A stretch of 64,000 bases of DNA from Phormidium tenue FACHB-886 (lineage in GTDB: Bacteria > Cyanobacteriota > Cyanobacteriia > Elainellales > Elainellaceae). Shown in pieces: positions 17,061 through 26,617 of this stretch (its first letter is position 1; each line of letters opens with the position of its first letter). Below the pieces are notes generated by a model. That model made no database searches. It worked only from the letters and a program-made list of their open reading frames with translations, and was not told where the DNA came from. Made by a program: the position numbers and the translations under genes. The stretch lies in the NCBI RefSeq assembly GCF_014764505.1, contig NZ_JACXWX010000010.1, positions 24,001 through 88,000 on the forward strand, written 5' to 3'.

Positions 17061-18653
17061 TTAGAAGTCTGCAACCTTGCCTACGCTAGGTGAGCTATGA
17101 ACACTACCTGGAATCCCGCCGGCATCCTTCAAGAACCCGCTGTAGGCTTCCATGCCATGTTCACCAATATCCAATCCAACCAGTTCTTCTTCCTCAGATA
17201 CCCGGATGCCCAGTACCGCCTTCAGGGCAATCCAGAAGATCGAAGACAGCAGGACGGTCATCCCGCCGACCGCCAAAGCACCCATTAGCTGGGTGAAGAA
17301 CTGACCAAAGCCACCGCCCAGCAGCAGCCCTGCGCTCGGTCCAGCCGAGTAAAGTGCGTTCGGCGCATCACTGGGACCCACAGCAAACAAACCAACTGCC
17401 AAAGTTCCCCAAAAGCCGTTCACCAAGTGAACCGACACAGCGCCCACCGGGTCATCAATTCTAATGCGATCGAAGAAGATCACCGCAAACACAACCAGGA
17501 TGCCGCCAATCAAGCCGATGATTGCCGAAGACGGCACAGACACAAAGGCACAGCTTGCTGTAACTGCCACCAAGCCAGCCAGAATACCGTTGATGATCAT
17601 CGACAAATCAGGCTTGCCCAGCACCAGCCAAGCAGTGATCGTAGCGGCTATACCGCCAAACGCTGCCGCTGTATTGGTCGTGACTGCAATGTGAGCGATC
17701 GCTACGCCATTGCCCACGGACATCGTCGAGCCGGGGTTGAAGCCAAACCAGCCCAACCACAAAATTAAGCAGCCGAGCGTGGCAATACTCATGTTGTGAC
17801 CGGGAATCGCGTTGATGGCGCCGTCAGCATTGTACTTGCCAAGCCGAGGTCCTAAGAAAGCCGCACCCATGAGTGCTGCCCAGCCTCCAACTGAGTGAAC
17901 CACCGTGCAGCCTGCGAAATCCCAAAATCCAGCGGTTGCTAGCCAGCCGCCGCCCCAGATCCAGTGACCTGTGATCGGGTAGGCGATCCCAACTAGCAAC
18001 AAGCTAAAGATCAAAAAGTCAACAAATTTAATCCTCTCAGCCACCGCACCCGACACGATCGTCGCGGCAGTTCCGGCAAACGCCAGCTGGAAGAAGAACT
18101 TTGCTAACAGCGGCACACCCGTCCAGCTCAGCGAGCTATAGGCGCCTTGGTAAGCATCACCCGTCAGCGGGCTGCTGTCAGCCCCCGACAGGAAAAACAA
18201 GCCCTCAGTACCAAAGAAGCCGTTACCGTTGCCAAACATCAACCCAAAGCCCAGCACCCAGAAGGCGATCGTGGAGAGCGCAAACACGATTAGGTTTTTT
18301 GATAGCACATTGACCGCATTTTTCTGGCGACAGAAGCCGGTTTCCAGCATGCAGAAGCCAGCGTTCATGAAGATGACCAGCATTGCGGCAATCATCACCC
18401 ACATGGTGTCCAGTCCTACCTTCATTTCAGCTTCTAGCTGCTCTACGGTTTTTGTACCCGTTTGAGCAGAAGCCGAGAAAGCAAACACCATCACAATCAG
18501 CATCGCCAGCGGTACGCAGGCTTGCCAGGTGGGCGAAAGACGCTGAAAGAATTTCAGATCTTTCCTTAAGGTTGAAAAAATAGAAAACTTGAAGAAACGG
18601 CTAACAGGCGATCGCCGCCCTATTTTACGCGTCTGACTATCGAGTCGAGACAT
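17061..18653 (-). CDS. amt: Ammonium transporter Amt
   Basis: This 530-residue inner-membrane protein belongs to the Amt/MEP/Rh family of ammonium channels. After a basic N-terminal extension and a signal-like first hydrophobic segment ending AFSASAQ, it shows the usual eleven-helix core. The pore twin-histidines are visible in [13 protein letters not shown] and [16 protein letters not shown]. The family signatures [16 protein letters not shown] and [12 protein letters not shown] are also present. It ends with the C-terminal tail ([23 protein letters not shown]) that regulates gating and would meet the PII protein. An NtcA-type site upstream suggests induction under nitrogen limitation. No glnB is linked here. 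Confidence 0.96.
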   Translation of the reverse strand: MSRLDSQTRKIGRRSPVSRFFKFSIFSTLRKDLKFFQRLSPTWQACVPLAMLIVMVFAFSASAQTGTKTVEQLEAEMKVGLDTMWVMIAAMLVIFMNAGFCMLETGFCRQKNAVNVLSKNLIVFALSTIAFWVLGFGLMFGNGNGFFGTEGLFFLSGADSSPLTGDAYQGAYSSLSWTGVPLLAKFFFQLAFAGTAATIVSGAVAERIKFVDFLIFSLLLVGIAYPITGHWIWGGGWLATAGFWDFAGCTVVHSVGGWAALMGAAFLGPRLGKYNADGAINAIPGHNMSIATLGCLILWLGWFGFNPGSTMSVGNGVAIAHIAVTTNTAAAFGGIAATITAWLVLGKPDLSMIINGILAGLVAVTASCAFVSVPSSAIIGLIGGILVVFAVIFFDRIRIDDPVGAVSVHLVNGFWGTLAVGLFAVGPSDAPNALYSAGPSAGLLLGGGFGQFFTQLMGALAVGGMTVLLSSIFWIALKAVLGIRVSEEEELVGLDIGEHGMEAYSGFLKDAGGIPGSVHSSPSVGKVADF

Positions 18654-18880
18654 TATACCTATCTCCCTTGAAGCAATGAACTGAGGTATTAACCATCGGA
18701 TGGAGGAGCGACGAGTTCCCTTCGCACAATCGATTTGAGCTGATTGCGCCTCAATGCGGGCTGTTCAAGCCCAACATTGTTCATTCGGGCAGCATTGTTA
18801 GACAGAAACACTTTCAGCAAAGTGAATTTTCTCAGACGCACAACCGCCTCAGGTCTTAGATGCGTTTTAATGCTCTACCA

Positions 18881-18923
18881 ATCTCACCAATTCCTTAGAG
18901 CCTAATTCTGTATTCCAAAACAC
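18881..18923 (-). promoter_or_regulatory. Putative NtcA-dependent promoter of amt
   Basis: On the minus strand GTG-N8-TAC (18923-18910) departs by one base from the NtcA consensus GTA-N8-TAC. A TGAGAT hexamer follows 23 bases later, at the spacing expected for a class II NtcA promoter. The same half-site pair and spacing occur upstream of glnA. The -10 match is weak, and the leader to the start codon would be about 220 bases. Confidence 0.45.
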
Positions 18924-19248
18924 ATTTCTGAGAAGGATTTGAAGAATATGTGAGATATGATGAGTTTCCTGAGAAATTGTCTAAATTTGCCTGGCTTCCG
19001 CTACAAGCCCTCTCAGCCAGAACAGCTCAGCAAAAATCGCCGTTTTTTGAGTAGTGTTCCATGCCCACTCTCAGCACAGCATTTTCACAAGCAGCGTGGC
19101 GTTGATTTTCTGTTATCCGCAAAATTTAGTTTGAAATTATTTAGCTTTGCAATTCAGGCTTCACAAATAGGCTTCACGAATAGATCGTCTTGTCTTCCTG
19201 TTGCCAAGCTGAACCAACCATGCAAACAAAAACAAGCGGTTCAGAGTT

Positions 19249-19299
19249 GTAGTCAAGGAATGCGTGTAGTCAAGGAATACGTGTAATCAAGGAATGCGG
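19249..19299. repeat. 17-bp tandem repeat, three copies
   Basis: Units at 19249-19265, 19266-19282 and 19283-19299 follow the pattern GTAGTCAAGGAATGCGT, with one to three changes per unit. The array is in a spacer and not linked to a gene. Confidence 0.9.
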
Positions 19300-19533
19300 C
19301 GTTGAAGTTGCTTCAGGTAGAACGATCGCCTGAGCCAGGCTATATCGAATGTCGATTGCCTACTTATCAGGATGCAGCAATTCTCGAAGTTTGGTGCCAT
19401 CCCCTGCAATAAACTCAGGACAATTCAAGCAATTTTTGAATCAGCATTGTAGAGCGTTGGGGCGATCGTTTCCAGAAGAGTTAGCTTGAAGAGCTATCCC
19501 GATTCACTTGAGATTGCGTTACGCTATCGCCCT

Positions 19534-19839
19534 TCAGCCAAACCTGCTTAGCGAAGGAGTATAAGGTTCGTAGTCTGGACAGTTGATGGCCTCATCTGAC
19601 AGCGCTTCAATCGGGTGCACCGGGCATTTCAGCCGATGATTATTGGTAAAAAACTGACAGTTTGCACAGGGAATTCGGTGCATTTCTTTTGCCTGGTGAA
19701 CACTATCCCGCAGAGCGCTCCAAAGGCTATGAATTAACAGAATTACCGTTAGCCAGGCAACTGTAAAGCAAAGCGGAACAAGCAGCGGCTGCATCAGATG
19801 AATCAGCCCACGAACCGATGAATAAAACACTTGATCCAT
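19534..19839 (-). CDS. Small cyanobacterial membrane protein with a Cys cluster
   Basis: The 101-residue protein has one hydrophobic segment (about 17-38). A cytoplasmic-looking tail follows with four cysteines spaced as in CANCQFFTNNHRLKC and INCPDY, suggesting a metal or redox site. I recall similar tails (IPCANC...LKCPVHP) in uncharacterised cyanobacterial proteins, so it is probably a real conserved gene. It stands alone in its spacer and has no assigned function. Confidence 0.75.
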   Translation of the reverse strand: MDQVFYSSVRGLIHLMQPLLVPLCFTVAWLTVILLIHSLWSALRDSVHQAKEMHRIPCANCQFFTNNHRLKCPVHPIEALSDEAINCPDYEPYTPSLSRFG

Positions 19840-20072
19840 AGCAAAACCTAATGAAATCTCCTGATCTGCCGAAGCGAACTCATAGCGCCCGCCGCCATGT
19901 CAAACCCTATTCGCATTATTGAAGCGATCGCTGTCAAGCTGTCGAGTTGGTTAAGACTTATTTGAGAAAGCTCAATAAATTTAATAAACCTTTGTAGCGC
20001 TTCGTCTCACCTGAAGCCTGTGGAGATGTCTTATACAACGCTAGAGCGGTTGAGGCTGGCAACCACAAAAAA

Positions 20073-20104
20073 TTTAACCCCCAGCTCGTTTGCCAGGGGT
20101 TAAA
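20073..20104 (-). terminator. Terminator of the DUF6679-like gene
   Basis: On the minus strand a stem of TTTAACCCC pairs with GGGG(G)TTAAA across a short loop and is followed by TTTTTTG. It lies 27 bases beyond the stop codon. Confidence 0.85.
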
Positions 20105-20130
20105 AATTGACTCAGAACAGATTGCCTGAA

Positions 20131-20439
20131 TTAGTCGGGATTAGACTCTGGATGGTTGCGAATTCGCTCTGCTTCGGGACAGTCTTCTGAAACCAGCGGC
20201 TCGAAATCTCCTCTAGGAACTGTCGCCAGCTTCTGCATGACTGAGCCAATGCTCTCTAAGCGAATCATTTCCTCCCAAGAGCAAACTTCATCATCTTCAT
20301 CGGTTTCGTAGCGGACTGTAACCAAATCCCCTTCAATGTCGAGGATGCGAGCGCGCTCGATCCAACGTTGCTGATCCCGCAAAAAGATCCAAATCTCTCT
20401 ACCATCACAACAAAGTTGATAGATCTTGCGGTGTAGCAT
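20131..20439 (-). CDS. Conserved cyanobacterial protein (DUF6679-like)
   Basis: The 102-residue soluble protein contains the strongly conserved segments GREIWIFLRDQQRWIERARI, VTVRYETDEDDE, and SWEEMIRLESIGSV, followed by ATVPRG. I associate these with DUF6679, a family found across cyanobacteria. The first part looks like a small beta barrel (SH3-like or Tudor-like), but this is an impression from residue patterns. No function is known. It is monocistronic with its own terminator. Confidence 0.8.
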   Translation of the reverse strand: MLHRKIYQLCCDGREIWIFLRDQQRWIERARILDIEGDLVTVRYETDEDDEVCSWEEMIRLESIGSVMQKLATVPRGDFEPLVSEDCPEAERIRNHPESNPD

Positions 20440-21155
20440 GTATCGCTTCTCCTGAGCAAATAAATTGCAATAACTAAAAAAGAACGCCTCTCCCGCTGGC
20501 AGGCTAATACCAGTGGCGCTTCAGAGGAATGACTTTAAATGTGCTGCACCTTTCGGCTGCCTCATCAGAACACATTCACGCATAGAGCGAGCATCACAGG
20601 CTGTAGCTTGTGATGCCGTAAGCAACTGCAATGCGGTGGAGTGATACGCCGAACCCTTTGCACTCCAAACAAAAGAGTGAGCTAAGTTGTGACAAAAAGC
20701 TTTGAAGCGTCTTCTAAGATTGCAGGCAGCCATTGAGTTCATGACACTTGAACGAATTAGGGAGAGCCTGGACACATCACTCAATTACAACTTGATTAAG
20801 GCAATTAAAGCCTGAGTTGGCAAGATTGTGAAGGGGAGTGTCGCCTGAGAATTTTAAAGAACAGGTAAAGATGGGATGCCGGATTAGGGGTGTGCTTCTA
20901 AAGTCATTGCCTCCAAATTACTTCAGCTTATCTGAACATTTCTGTTCTAGGCACTGAAATTTACCTACTATTTTAGCGAGGATAGAGAGCGTTTAGGAAT
21001 TCATCTCGTTCAAAGCCTAGAAAAAGCCCGGAGAAGCAGCTTGAAACCAGCCCAAACTTCGAAATTTCAAGCATTTAAGCTAGCCCTTGCAGCGCTCTAT
21101 CCGCTAAGCCATTGCTAACTATGTAAGGATAGAAAACTGTCTCCCAAAAACGTCG
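20440..21155. other. 716-bp spacer between divergent genes
   Basis: It carries the promoters of the DUF6679-like gene and of the creatininase-family gene. An 87-codon minus-strand frame (20521-20784) is Cys/Arg/Ser-rich without a recognisable fold and is not accepted. No RNA gene was found. Confidence 0.5.
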
Positions 21156-21902
21156 ATGCTATTACATCTCAGTACCTGGCTGGAGGTCGAAGCTTACTTG
21201 TCCCAGTCGCAAGGGTTGATTCTACCGATCGGCTCCACTGAACAGCACGGACCAACCGGTTTAATTGGCACGGATGCTATCTGCGCCGAAGCGATCGCCC
21301 GTGGCGTCGGTGAAGCCACCCAAGCCCTAGTCGCTCCTTCAATCAACGTTGGCATGGCGCTCCACCACACGGCTTTTCCTGGCAGCATTAGCCTCCGCCC
21401 CAGCACCCTAATTTTGGTAATTCGAGACTACCTCACTAGCCTTGCCAAAGCCGGATTCACCAAATTCTTCTTTATCAACGGGCACGGCGGCAACATTGCC
21501 ACCCTCAAAGCTGCCTTCTCAGAAACCTATGCCGTATTGGCAGACCTCAATTTGCCCAATGCCGATCGCATCCAGTGCCGCCTCGCCAACTGGTTTACCT
21601 GCGGTTCTGTGTATACCCTTGCCAAAGAGCTATATGGCGCTGAAGAAGGCTCTCATGCTACCCCCAGCGAAGTTGCCCTGACCCAGTATGTCTACCCCGA
21701 TGCGATCAAGCAAGCGCCGCTGTCGCCCGAAGTCGCCAGCGGATACCCAATTTATGGAGCCGCCGACTTCCGCCGTCGCTATCCAGATGGACGGATGGGG
21801 TCAAACCCAGCCTTGGCAACCCCGGAGCATGGCAAACAGTTTTATGAGCGAGCCGTCAAAGAGCTAAGCAGCAGCTATCTAGCGTTTCTAAATCAAGAGT
21901 GA
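21156..21902 (+). CDS. Creatininase-family amidohydrolase
   Basis: The 248-residue protein has the creatinine amidohydrolase fold. Metal-binding residues are visible as Glu29 and His31 in GSTEQHGP, Asp40 in GTDA, and the later NGHGGN loop. A second acidic site is in the LYGAEEGSHATPSE segment, typical of the family. In cyanobacteria members act in unknown amide hydrolysis; relatives include creatininase and MftE, a peptidase of mycofactocin maturation. There is no linked peptide or creatine pathway, so the substrate is open. It ends four bases before the convergent dprA stop. Confidence 0.88.
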   Translation: MLLHLSTWLEVEAYLSQSQGLILPIGSTEQHGPTGLIGTDAICAEAIARGVGEATQALVAPSINVGMALHHTAFPGSISLRPSTLILVIRDYLTSLAKAGFTKFFFINGHGGNIATLKAAFSETYAVLADLNLPNADRIQCRLANWFTCGSVYTLAKELYGAEEGSHATPSEVALTQYVYPDAIKQAPLSPEVASGYPIYGAADFRRRYPDGRMGSNPALATPEHGKQFYERAVKELSSSYLAFLNQE

Positions 21903-21906
21903 AGCG

Positions 21907-23055
21907 CTAGCCCCGCTGATAGCGTGATCCGGGCAGCTGAGAAACCAGCCCCATTAGCTCTAACTGGGTGAGGGCACTGAGAACTAAGCCTGGAGCTAAC
22001 CCCGCCCTCTGCACAATCAAATCGATTGCGATCGGCTCCAGGCTAATCGTTTGAAACACCTGCTGCAGATCTGGACTAAGCACAGGCGCAGGTGCGATCG
22101 CCTCAGATACCCCAGAATCTAGCAAAGAAAGCTGCTGGGTAGAGCCGATCGGCGGCTGGAGTTGAAAGCGGGGCAGATGGCTAAGCAAATCGAGCAGATG
22201 GTCTTCGCCGAGAATGACCTGTGCGCCTTGGTTCAGCAGTTCCAGACAGCCCTGACAGCGCGAATTATCCAGCGAACCCGGCAGGACATATACATCCCTG
22301 CCATATTCATTAGCAAGACGCGCAGTAATGAGCGCGCCAGATTTTTGCGGTGCTTCTAAAACCAGCGTGGCTCGGCAGAGTCCGGCAATGATGCGATTGC
22401 GGCGAGGAAAATTGGTGCGATCGGGCTGAGTTTGGGCAGGATATTCGCTCAGCAAAAGCCCCTGCTGGGCGATGCGCTTGGCTAAGCTGCGATTAAGGTG
22501 TGGGTAGATGATATCTGTGCCAGTAGCCATCACCGCAACGGTGCGTCCGCCTGCCTTGAGGCAGCTATCGTGGGCTTCGGTGTCAATTCCATTTGCCAAG
22601 CCCGAAACCACCAAAAAGCCAGCTTGCGCTAGTGCTGCACTTAGCTTCCGCGTCCAGCGTCTGCCATAGTCTGAAGGAGAGCGAGTCCCTACAATGGCAA
22701 TTGCTGAGATAATCCCCTGATTCTCCAGCAAATTTACTTCGCCTTGGTAGTACAAAACAGCAGGCGGATCAGGCATCTCCAATAGCAGGTGCGGATAGTC
22801 TGCGTCTGCGGGTGTCCAGAAGTAGGGGTTTTCGCGTTCGTGCTGCTGCAAGAGCGGAATGGGGTCAATTGAGCGACGGGCGATCGCCACTGCTCCTGCC
22901 GTCTGGAAGCCAAACCCATCCACCGTCTGTAGTTCTTCTGGGCTAGCTACCCAAGCCCGCTCCAGTGTGCCAAAGTGTTCGTGCAGCCGCCGAATCAGAA
23001 TGGAGCCAACCCCTGCCACCTGCGACCAAGCTAGCCAAAACGCCCGATCCTGCAC
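21907..23055 (-). CDS. dprA: DNA-processing protein DprA
   Basis: DprA protects incoming single-stranded DNA and loads RecA during natural transformation. A helix-hairpin-helix-type N-terminus (about 1-60) precedes the Rossmann-like DprA core with VGTRSPSDYGRRW, VVSGLANGIDTEAH, MATGTDIIYP, FPRRNRIIAGL and the PQKSGALITARLANEYGR strand-helix. The C-terminal 65 residues look like the winged-helix domain (DLIVQRAGLAPGLVLSALTQLE). The start codon is GTG (23055-23053). The length of 382 residues is normal. The neighbours do not include other competence genes. Confidence 0.95.
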   Translation of the reverse strand: MQDRAFWLAWSQVAGVGSILIRRLHEHFGTLERAWVASPEELQTVDGFGFQTAGAVAIARRSIDPIPLLQQHERENPYFWTPADADYPHLLLEMPDPPAVLYYQGEVNLLENQGIISAIAIVGTRSPSDYGRRWTRKLSAALAQAGFLVVSGLANGIDTEAHDSCLKAGGRTVAVMATGTDIIYPHLNRSLAKRIAQQGLLLSEYPAQTQPDRTNFPRRNRIIAGLCRATLVLEAPQKSGALITARLANEYGRDVYVLPGSLDNSRCQGCLELLNQGAQVILGEDHLLDLLSHLPRFQLQPPIGSTQQLSLLDSGVSEAIAPAPVLSPDLQQVFQTISLEPIAIDLIVQRAGLAPGLVLSALTQLELMGLVSQLPGSRYQRG

Positions 23056-23120
23056 TGGAACACTCCGTAAACTTCGCCCCTAGTGTTCCCCTGCCGCCGA
23101 TCCGATCGCCAATCAGCTCA

Positions 23121-24221
23121 TCACCCGTCCCGACGAACGATCTGGTTGACCGTCTGCTTGCGCAGCTTGGCGTCTTCGTCATCAAAAAAGAAAGACAGCA
23201 AAGCAAAGCGCTGCCCCTGCGTAACGGGCGTCACCTCATGCACCAGCGAACAAGAGAAGATAACCGCGTCACCCACACCTGGTGAATAGAGCGCCTGACT
23301 ATACTCTGGGAAGCGCAAACAGCCCCCTTCATACGCCCCTGTATTAAGATTCAGCGTCATGGCAAAGCGACGATGGGCAGAGCCAGGGTTGACGTTGTCG
23401 CGGTGGGGGCGAAAAAATCCCTGCTGCGTTGCTTCATAGCAGCCGATCGTATAGCGCTCAAAGCGAGTGATACGAAATTGAAAAACTTTGTAGACTTCGG
23501 GCATCACCCGCCGCCCGATGAAAGCACTAATTTGATTCAGCAGGGTAGCATCTGTGAGCAACAAATCTCGCCGCCGTTTGAAGCTAGCATTTAACTCTAC
23601 AACAGCTTTGCCATCCTCCTGGGTCATAAATCCTGATTCTGTGCCGCCGTCGGCTTCGTAAAGCCCGATCAAATGCTGACAAAACGCAGGCGGAAACACG
23701 TTGGGAATCAGCAGCACCGGAGCATGGGCAGGCGCTGGGCTGGAGGGGGGGGAAAGCGGCAGGCGTTGCACCTGCTGAAGCACCCGATCGACATGGGGAA
23801 GGTGCATCTCCAGTGGAACCACACTAAGGACGCGCAAATTTTCATCTAAGACAAAGGTGGTTGGGGCAAAGTTGATGCTGCCATCTGGTGCTGGCTGGCA
23901 CACCCCATAGCCAATACTGACCTCGCCTTTGGCATCAAACAGCCATTCAAACCCGCGATCGGCTGGCATTTGTTGTTCCAGCTTAGAGCGCTCGTTGGCA
24001 TCTAGCCCTACCGCAAAAACCGTGACTTGCTGTGCCTCAAACTGTTCTCGCTTCGCATGGAACTCTGCTAAAACTTTCTGAACCAGCGGATTGCGGATGC
24101 TGCCAAAGAAGAAGAGCACCGCCCGATACCCGCCGGCGATCGTCTGCTGGTGGGCATCTAGATTGGCCAGTGACGGCACAATAAACCAAGGAGCCGGATC
24201 ACCAATTGTGAGAGCAGACAT
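23121..24221 (-). CDS. Peroxiredoxin-fold domain fused to a 2OG-Fe(II) oxygenase
   Basis: I start at the ATG 24219-24221 because the Prx-like fold begins there (MSALTIGDPAPWF); a TTG 78 bases upstream is possible. Residues 1-150 match the AhpC/TSA thioredoxin fold, but the peroxidatic Cys is missing: the active-site loop reads FFGSIRNPL. Residues 168-366 are a prolyl-4-hydroxylase-type 2-oxoglutarate/Fe(II) oxygenase. Its iron ligands are His273 and Asp275 (RPHRDN) and His328 (LVHEV), and Arg338 (GQRFAL) binds 2-oxoglutarate. The oxygenase should be active; the N-terminal half may be a docking or sensing module. The substrate is unknown. Confidence 0.85.
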   Translation of the reverse strand: MSALTIGDPAPWFIVPSLANLDAHQQTIAGGYRAVLFFFGSIRNPLVQKVLAEFHAKREQFEAQQVTVFAVGLDANERSKLEQQMPADRGFEWLFDAKGEVSIGYGVCQPAPDGSINFAPTTFVLDENLRVLSVVPLEMHLPHVDRVLQQVQRLPLSPPSSPAPAHAPVLLIPNVFPPAFCQHLIGLYEADGGTESGFMTQEDGKAVVELNASFKRRRDLLLTDATLLNQISAFIGRRVMPEVYKVFQFRITRFERYTIGCYEATQQGFFRPHRDNVNPGSAHRRFAMTLNLNTGAYEGGCLRFPEYSQALYSPGVGDAVIFSCSLVHEVTPVTQGQRFALLSFFFDDEDAKLRKQTVNQIVRRDG

Positions 24222-24423
24222 TTGACTAGAGGCAGTAAAGAGCAAATAGCGGCAAAAGCTGCTCTTGGCAGTTTCAACCGAGATTTGAGCAGTTGTCAAC
24301 TCTAAGCAGGCAAATATCTAAGCCAGCGCTATAGCGATCCTGAACCTTGTGCGATACAGTCTTTTGTTGTGCGCGTTGCTCTACGCCACAGACCAGAACC
24401 GCACTCTACCAACATTTTTGCCA

Positions 24424-25227
24424 ATGCTAGAAACTCCTGTAGGCTGGGGCTTGCTCTTTGTAATCGGCACCTTCACCGGCACGTTAGCAGGGTTACTGGG
24501 CATCGGCGGCGGCTTGCTGATGGTTCCAGCGCTGACCGTGTTCAACGTTCCACTGGTGCAGGCAACCGCGACTAGCCTGGTTGGTGTATTTCTTAGCTCT
24601 GTGTCGGGCAGCCTCCGCAACCTTAATGCAGGCGAACTCAACTGGCAGGTTTCGTTAGCGCTGGCCCTTTTTGGCATTGTTACTGCTCAGATAGGTGCTT
24701 GGCTGGGCAATCGCATCCCCGATGCTGCGCTCTCGCTTGCCTTTGCCGCCCTGCTGCTCGTCACCATCTTCCTGATGAACCTGAAGCAAAACCTGCAGCG
24801 GCAGCAGGCAAAACCTGACGAGGTAGCTACAAAATCTCAAGAGATTCGGGTCGGTTCATCGCTGGGCGCCATTGCTGGAATTGGCTTGCTGGCTGGCGTT
24901 CTTTCCGGTCTGTTTGGCGTGGGCGGTGGGGTTGTTATGGTTCCCCTACAGATGCTGTTTCTAGGCGAAGCGATCAAATCAGCCGTCCGCACCAGTTTAG
25001 GCGCGATCGTAGCGATCGCCATCTCAGGGCTGATTCAGCACACGCTGAACAGCAACGTGCTGTGGATTCCTGGTATTTGCCTCGGCTTGGGCGGCATCCT
25101 CGGTGCCCAGTTTGGCACACGGCTGCTGCCCCGCTTAAGCGATCGCGCGGTCAATCGGCTGTTTCGGCTATTTCTGATTGGGTTAGCCATTTACATGGCG
25201 ATGCGGGCAATCGCCGCGTGGAAATAG
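24424..25227 (+). CDS. TauE/SafE-family membrane exporter
   Basis: A predicted eight-helix inner-membrane protein made of two repeated halves. Each half starts with the family glycine signature: LAGLLGIGGGLLMVPAL near the N-terminus and LSGLFGVGGGVVMVPL in the middle. Such proteins export sulfite, sulfoacetate or other small anions. I chose ATG 24424 because the first helix begins there; an upstream GTG at 24349 would add 25 residues. The gene diverges from the oxygenase gene. The substrate is not evident from context. Confidence 0.87.
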   Translation: MLETPVGWGLLFVIGTFTGTLAGLLGIGGGLLMVPALTVFNVPLVQATATSLVGVFLSSVSGSLRNLNAGELNWQVSLALALFGIVTAQIGAWLGNRIPDAALSLAFAALLLVTIFLMNLKQNLQRQQAKPDEVATKSQEIRVGSSLGAIAGIGLLAGVLSGLFGVGGGVVMVPLQMLFLGEAIKSAVRTSLGAIVAIAISGLIQHTLNSNVLWIPGICLGLGGILGAQFGTRLLPRLSDRAVNRLFRLFLIGLAIYMAMRAIAAWK

Positions 25228-25243
25228 CAGGCTGGATGCTGGA

Positions 25244-25265
25244 TTAAGCCACTTTTAAGCCACTT
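25244..25265. repeat. 11-bp tandem duplication at the end of def
   Basis: TTAAGCCACTT is present twice without a gap (25244-25254, 25255-25265). The second copy contains the last codons and TAA stop of def on the minus strand. Confidence 0.85.
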
Positions 25266-25794
25266 TAACGACCCGCTTTAGGTATTCCTGGTCCGTAATA
25301 ATATCTTGAACATTTTCCAGGCGATCGAGAAACACCATGCCGTTGAGGTGGTCAAACTCATGCTGAAAAATCCGCGCCACAAAATCTGTGAGCTTCTGAC
25401 GCTGAAGCTCGCCCTCACGCGTGGTGTACTCAATCTCGATTGTCCGATAGCGCGGCACCAAACCCCGAATTCCCGGAACGCTCAAACATCCTTCCCAATC
25501 TTTCACCACCTCACTAGAGTGAGTCACCAAACGTGGATTCACCATCACCGTTGGCTCCATTTCTGGTGCATTTGGGTAGCGGGGATTGGGACGCGATGCC
25601 ACAATCAGCAGCCGATAAGAAGCAGAAACTTGAGGAGCTGCAATTCCTACGCCATTGGACTGCACCAATGTTTCCATCAGGCGATCGATCAAGTCCTGCA
25701 CCCAGTCTTCTTGAACGTTGTAGATGGGCTGAGCGATCTGCCGCAGAACTGGATCGCCAAGCTGTGAAATGGTCAAAACTTCTTTCATTGCCAA
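25255..25794 (-). CDS. def: Peptide deformylase
   Basis: The 179-residue metalloenzyme removes the N-formyl group from new proteins. All three family motifs are present: GVGIAAPQ, EGCLSVPG with the metal-binding Cys, and QHEFDHLNG with the two metal-binding His and the catalytic Glu. The length fits a type 1 bacterial enzyme. The start may be the first or third residue (MAM). It is monocistronic. Confidence 0.97.
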   Translation of the reverse strand: MAMKEVLTISQLGDPVLRQIAQPIYNVQEDWVQDLIDRLMETLVQSNGVGIAAPQVSASYRLLIVASRPNPRYPNAPEMEPTVMVNPRLVTHSSEVVKDWEGCLSVPGIRGLVPRYRTIEIEYTTREGELQRQKLTDFVARIFQHEFDHLNGMVFLDRLENVQDIITDQEYLKRVVKVA

Positions 25795-25967
25795 ACTCCC
25801 TGATAACAGCAGATTTCAGTAACTTGTCCTCAAGCCTTTTGTGATGAATCGCAGGCAGAATGCTAGCCACCGCAAAAGATGTTTATCTCAGGGCAAGCAA
25901 CTATGCATCCATTTCTTGACTCTAGCGCACAGGGATTGCAGGATTAGTATCGTGACTCACAGCGTTT

Positions 25968-26579
25968 ATGCTAACCGACCCACCCCATCTCAGCGCGATC
26001 GTTCTTGCGGGTGGACTCAGTTCACGCATGGGACAAGACAAAGCGCTAATCCAAGTGGAAGGAGTGCCCTTGCTCTGGCGCACTTGTCAAATCGCTTTGC
26101 ACTGCACCAACCACGTTTATGTTGTAACACCCTGGGTGGAACGGTATCGGGTGCTCGTTTCGCCCCAAGTGCAGTTTATTGCAGAAACACCCGCACCCGG
26201 AGAACTTAATTCACAAACGCCCCTCAAAGGCTTTCTCCAAGGGTTTGCCCACATGCAAACCGACTGGGTGCTGCTGCTTGCCTGCGATCTGCCCCATCTC
26301 CGGATCGAGATCCTGCAAAATTGGATTGAGGCACTCAACGCAGCAGAAGCAACGATCGCCTTACCCCAGAATCCAGAAGGCTGGTGGGAGCCACTCTGCG
26401 GGTTTTATCATCGTCGCTGTTTGCCCGATTTGCAGCACTTCATTGACTCAGGTGGGCGATCGTTTTTGCGGTGGTTAGAACAACAGCCCGTTCAAGCGCT
26501 CCCGCTTAGCGACCCAGCAATGATATTTAACTGCAACACACCTGCCGATTTAGAGAATTTGCAGGACTCCTCTCGGTAA
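25968..26579 (+). CDS. mobA: Molybdenum cofactor guanylyltransferase
   Basis: MobA adds GMP to molybdopterin to make the guanine dinucleotide cofactor. The nucleotide-binding signature is seen at the N-terminus, LAGGLSSRMGQDKALI. The rest fits the family: a TPLKGFLQGF loop, the metal-binding LLLACDLPHL, the EPLCGFYHRRCL strand and a C-terminal FNCNTPADLE. At 203 residues it is complete. In cyanobacteria the cofactor serves nitrate reductase, among others, but no other cofactor gene is nearby. Confidence 0.95.
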   Translation: MLTDPPHLSAIVLAGGLSSRMGQDKALIQVEGVPLLWRTCQIALHCTNHVYVVTPWVERYRVLVSPQVQFIAETPAPGELNSQTPLKGFLQGFAHMQTDWVLLLACDLPHLRIEILQNWIEALNAAEATIALPQNPEGWWEPLCGFYHRRCLPDLQHFIDSGGRSFLRWLEQQPVQALPLSDPAMIFNCNTPADLENLQDSSR

Positions 26580-26617
26580 AGCATCTTTTATAGTTTCAGC
26601 GTCACTTCTGACATGGC

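Larger units (their letters stand above)
18654..19533. other. 880-bp gene-poor spacer upstream of amt
   Basis: It carries the amt leader and putative NtcA site and a 17-bp tandem repeat. The remaining stretch, about 19300-19530, has no continuous open frame. One 109-codon frame (18957-19286) has no family resemblance or ribosome binding site and is not taken as a gene. Confidence 0.5.

Noticed and set aside
18957-19286. 109-codon open frame on the plus strand upstream of amt
   Set aside because: No ribosome binding site or recognisable domain. Its Ser/Gln/Cys-rich composition is unlike a protein, and it includes the 17-bp tandem repeat; more likely spacer.
20521-20784. 87-codon minus-strand open frame before the creatininase gene
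   Set aside because: Arg/Ser/Cys-rich translation with no fold or motif, and no ribosome binding site; chance frame.
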